A stretch of 64,000 bases of DNA, from assembly GCA_013399695.1 (NCBI GenBank), contig VXAU01004947.1, positions 952,464 to 1,016,463 of the forward strand, given 5' to 3'. A model generated the notes under the pieces. It saw only the letters and a program-made list of their open reading frames with translations, ran no database searches and had not been told where the DNA came from. Below, in pieces: positions 61,151-64,000 of the stretch. The stretch's first letter is position 1; every line of letters begins with the position of its first letter. A program made the position numbers and the translations under genes. The DNA is from Formicarius rufipectus (lineage: Eukaryota > Chordata > Aves > Passeriformes > Formicariidae).

Positions 61151-63703
61151 TAAGCAGGATTGGAAGGAAAGGTCCTTGGCTGAATTCAGAGCACATTCAA
61201 ATACAGAGTCAATGTGACTTCTCTTTCCGTTTTCTTAGATGTAACGGGAATGCACCCAAATTCTAGCCCTGATTGCAAAAGACCCCTTCATCATATTCAG
61301 CAGGAGCTATATTTTTTTCCTAAGCTTCCCTTTCTAAAACTTAGAATCTTTGAAACAAAGATTCCTTGAATCATTGCAAGACCAGCATTTTTTTAATCAG
61401 AAATAACTACAAATTCCCTGCTTAAGCTTTTAAAAATACCTATTAATATAGAATATTTAACATCTTACATAGAGGCTCTTGTTTATAACAAAATCAGTGA
61501 GAACATGCAGAGCTTTTCCATTTTCATCAGAGATACCAAAAAACCACTTTATTTTCTCAGATGCTTTGTCTGTTCACTTGGGTTATGCATTCTTGTATGG
61601 AAGATGAATAGTATATTGTAAAGCCAGAGTAACAAAAAAAGACAGGGATTCATGAGTCAGAAGAAAGGAAACCTAAGTAGTGGATGATGCAAAGGGCTAC
61701 AAGTGGCACTGTAGGAGCCAGGCAAGCCTCTACGAGAGGCAGGAGTGCACTGGGCAAGCTGAAAAAGGCAGTGGCTGAGGTTTTGCTTTGAAAATGGATC
61801 TCTGGTCAGATGTGTTCCATGGCCATCACTGGCATGGCATCTGAGGAGATTGCAGTAACAGCTGGCCATGGCCAGTGTTGCCTCCCAGGCCCCAGAAGTT
61901 CCCCTTGTGCTGCTTGTGTTAAGAGGTATCTGCCCTAGAAACCTGCTTCCCAACAAGGTAGTGCTAAGCTCTCATATCTAGGCAGGCAATCAAAGATGAC
62001 TTGGGAGAGCCAGGGTGACTCATGTTGTTCTAAGGAATCAGATTAATTTTGTAGCCCTGACAGAAGCTCATGCATTGAACAAGCCACAGCTGTCACATTT
62101 TATCACCTATTTCTGCTCTCAAACAATGGTATTATTCCAACTCGGTTGTAAAGTGTGTATGCAGAGCCTGAAGTGCTGAATTCATCTTTGTGCCTTTAAT
62201 GAGATTGTCTAATGTTTTCCTATTCCATTTTATTTTTTCTTTTCCTTTAGTTCTTTTGCCCTTGGGACTTCAAAATGTCTGTGAGCATTCTCCTAACAAC
62301 AATCTCTTAGCGAACCCCGAGGATTATTTCTGTCTGTCTAGCCAGCCATCCAGGTAGAAGATACCTTCACTCCAAAACCCTGAGCACCTGGAAGATTCTC
62401 CAGTGCTTTTACTGGTCTATATGACAGCACATTGAGACTGTCCACTCACTGTGGGTAGTACAGGATCGGGTTCCTGAAGCATTTTGACATTTCATTTTTG
62501 CATACTGCATTTTGCATGAGCCATTGGATGGTAGAAAGCTTCCTGGAAGGACAAGTAGAAGGGAAATTTTGTAAATCCTCATTAATTCAGTGTCTTGGTT
62601 TAGAGCATGATTCAATAAACATCTCCAATCAGGAGTGGAGATGTGAAACAGTACAGAGGAAAGAATTAGGAGTCAGCTGGTAATATGGAGAAGAGCAGGA
62701 AAACCTCAAGATGCCATTGGCCAAAAAACCCATGTCTTGTGAAGCTAGACCCCTAGCACAACTGTTCCTAAATTCCCAGCTAGATCAGTTGGCCTAAGAA
62801 AAGGTATTATCTCTCCCTCCAGATATTTTTGTTGTTACTTGGAAAATAATAGTCCTAATCCTTGTTACAATATCATTTAAAGTCTCTGAAAATCATGTTG
62901 AAGCAGGAATCATGAAGACAAACCCTTCTCTTCTGACATAAAAGGTCTTTCAGAACTACTTTATTTTAAAATAATATGGATGTGTTCTGCTACCTCCAAA
63001 GTTTTCACAGTTGTTTTTTTTCCAGAGCACAAAACAACTCTGACCAATGCTGCCAGCTTTTAGCTGTGAGCAGTTAAATCTGCCCCTTTTTCTTCCCACT
63101 CCCCCAGTGCACCACCACACTAACACAAAGACACTGCTGACCCCAGAACAGCTGTGCAAAGAAGCAGTAAGGCACAGTTAGTTTATTGAGATAGTCCCTT
63201 AAGATGTGGCTTGCTTTTAAAGGCAGGAGCTGAGCTAGCATGAATCCATACCACCACTTTCCTAGCCTGCCTAATCAAAATACAGCCAGAATAACTAAAC
63301 TCCTGCTTGAGAAATCAACATCTATTTATATATTTCTTGCCACTCTTTGCTTAAGGTGTCTTGAATACTCAAGGCACTTGAATACCTTAGCCATACTGTG
63401 AAGGTTTATCTCATTGACTCATAATACGTATTTGAGGTACACGTGACATTTGAGAAATGATAAATGCTTCCAAAAATCAGACAGGACTTTAATCCGGCTA
63501 ACATTTCCAGTCAAGATAATGTGTTCATGAAGGTGCAGCAGCAGGATAGGACAGAGGGAGGACAGCTTGGAGCAGACCAAGGTGAGTACTTGAAGTCACA
63601 GGACAAAAAAGTGAAACAGGGAAACGTGTAAGTGGAAGTGCTCATTTACAGAAAACAAACCCAGTTTGCCATGGGCCACGTTCTTAATTGCACTAACACC
63701 ATC
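61151..63703. other. Unique noncoding sequence
   Basis: No gene or element recognised. The minus-strand frame of 99 codons at 61,657-61,956 has no motif. Confidence 0.5.
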
Positions 63704-64000
63704 TGCCATGACTTAACCCCAGTCAGCAAGCAAGCCCCATGCACCCGCTCCCCCACTTCCCCACCAGCAGGATTGGGGAGAGAATTGGAAGGGTTTAAGG
63801 TAGAAAACTTGTGGGTGGGGATGAAGGCAGTTTAATAGGAAAAGCAAAACAAAGTAAGCAATCCACTGCTTCCCATGGGCAGGCAGGTGTTCATCCATCT
63901 CCAGGAAAGCAGGGCCCCATCACATATAATGATGACTTGGGAAGACAAACACCGTTGCTCCAAACATCCCCAGCTTCCTCATTCTTCCCCCCCCCCCCCC
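63704..64000 (-). mobile_element. Avian ERV LTR, partial at window edge
   Basis: The 3' part of a minus-strand LTR of the same broad family as the copy at 46,445. The terminus reads TGCCATGACTTAACCCC, followed by CAGTCAGCAAGCAAGCCCCA, GGGAGAGAATTGGAAGGG and GAAAACTTGTGGGTGGGGAT. TTTAAT at 63,831-63,836 is the complement of the ATTAAA poly-A signal. Then come GGGCAGGCAGGTGTTCATCC, AGGAAAGCAGGGCCCCATC and GACTTGGGAAGACAAACACC. The element continues beyond the window, so a full provirus, a solo LTR or a fragment cannot be told apart. It breaks off in a C homopolymer. Confidence 0.85.
63987..64000. repeat. Poly-C run reaching the window end
   Basis: Fourteen consecutive C directly after CATTCTT, within the LTR. 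The true length cannot be seen because the window stops here. Confidence 0.95.

Noticed and set aside
1..64000. CRISPR array, operon, phage or plasmid features
   Set aside because: No regularly spaced direct repeats with unique spacers and no bacterial gene organisation; the repeats are bird CR1 and ERV LTRs.

Overview
This window looks like a stretch of a bird nuclear genome, most likely a songbird (passerine), from an intergenic or intronic region. The evidence is the repeat content. Seven or more CR1 non-LTR retrotransposon fragments carry the bird CR1 3' end (motifs such as ATTCTATGATTCTAT). Several solo-LTR-like pieces of avian endogenous retroviruses end in the TGTCATGGTTTAAC / GGTTAAACCATGACA type of terminus. 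The background is AT-rich, with no Alu, L1 or B1/B2 sequence. I found no protein-coding exon, rRNA, tRNA, CRISPR array or bacterial-type operon that I could support. Every open reading frame is 149 codons or shorter. The longest is about what chance gives in 64 kb of six-frame AT-rich sequence, and none matches a protein family I recognise except broken CR1 reverse transcriptase pieces.

Layout. Positions 1-2.1 kb are unique. An ERV LTR-like block lies on the minus strand at 2.28-3.06 kb. A short CR1 end follows at 4.6 kb, and a 4 x 26 bp minisatellite at 5.76-5.86 kb. Positions 5.9-17 kb are mostly unique, with a GT-rich tract at 7.1 kb, a CR1 end at 10.3 kb and an AT-rich tract at 10.5 kb. 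A roughly 1 kb minus-strand CR1 with recognisable reverse transcriptase motifs and an expanded (AATAG)n tail occupies 17.08-18.08 kb. A plus-strand ERVK-like LTR lies at about 23.3-24.16 kb. CR1 fragments follow at 26.14, 29.9-30.79 and 31.39 kb. Positions 31.6-45.8 kb are unique apart from low-complexity tracts. A dense retroelement cluster spans 45.8-48.15 kb: two LTRs about 80 bp apart, then an approximately 800 bp CR1. Positions 48-63.7 kb are again mostly unique. A minus-strand LTR starts at 63,704, and the window ends inside it in a run of 14 C.

How the parts work together. There is no pathway or operon here. The recognisable sequence is a record of CR1 and ERV insertion, all of it broken or solo and so not autonomous. 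The functional content, if any, is probably regulatory. Several AT-rich, non-repetitive stretches (near 4.7-5.0, 32.4-32.7, 33.8-34.1, 43.5-43.9, 58.9-59.4 and 60.9-61.1 kb) have clustered homeodomain, GATA, SOX, octamer or PBX/HOX-like words and resemble conserved noncoding elements. That is inference from appearance only and needs an alignment. I did not find an undescribed biological system in this window.
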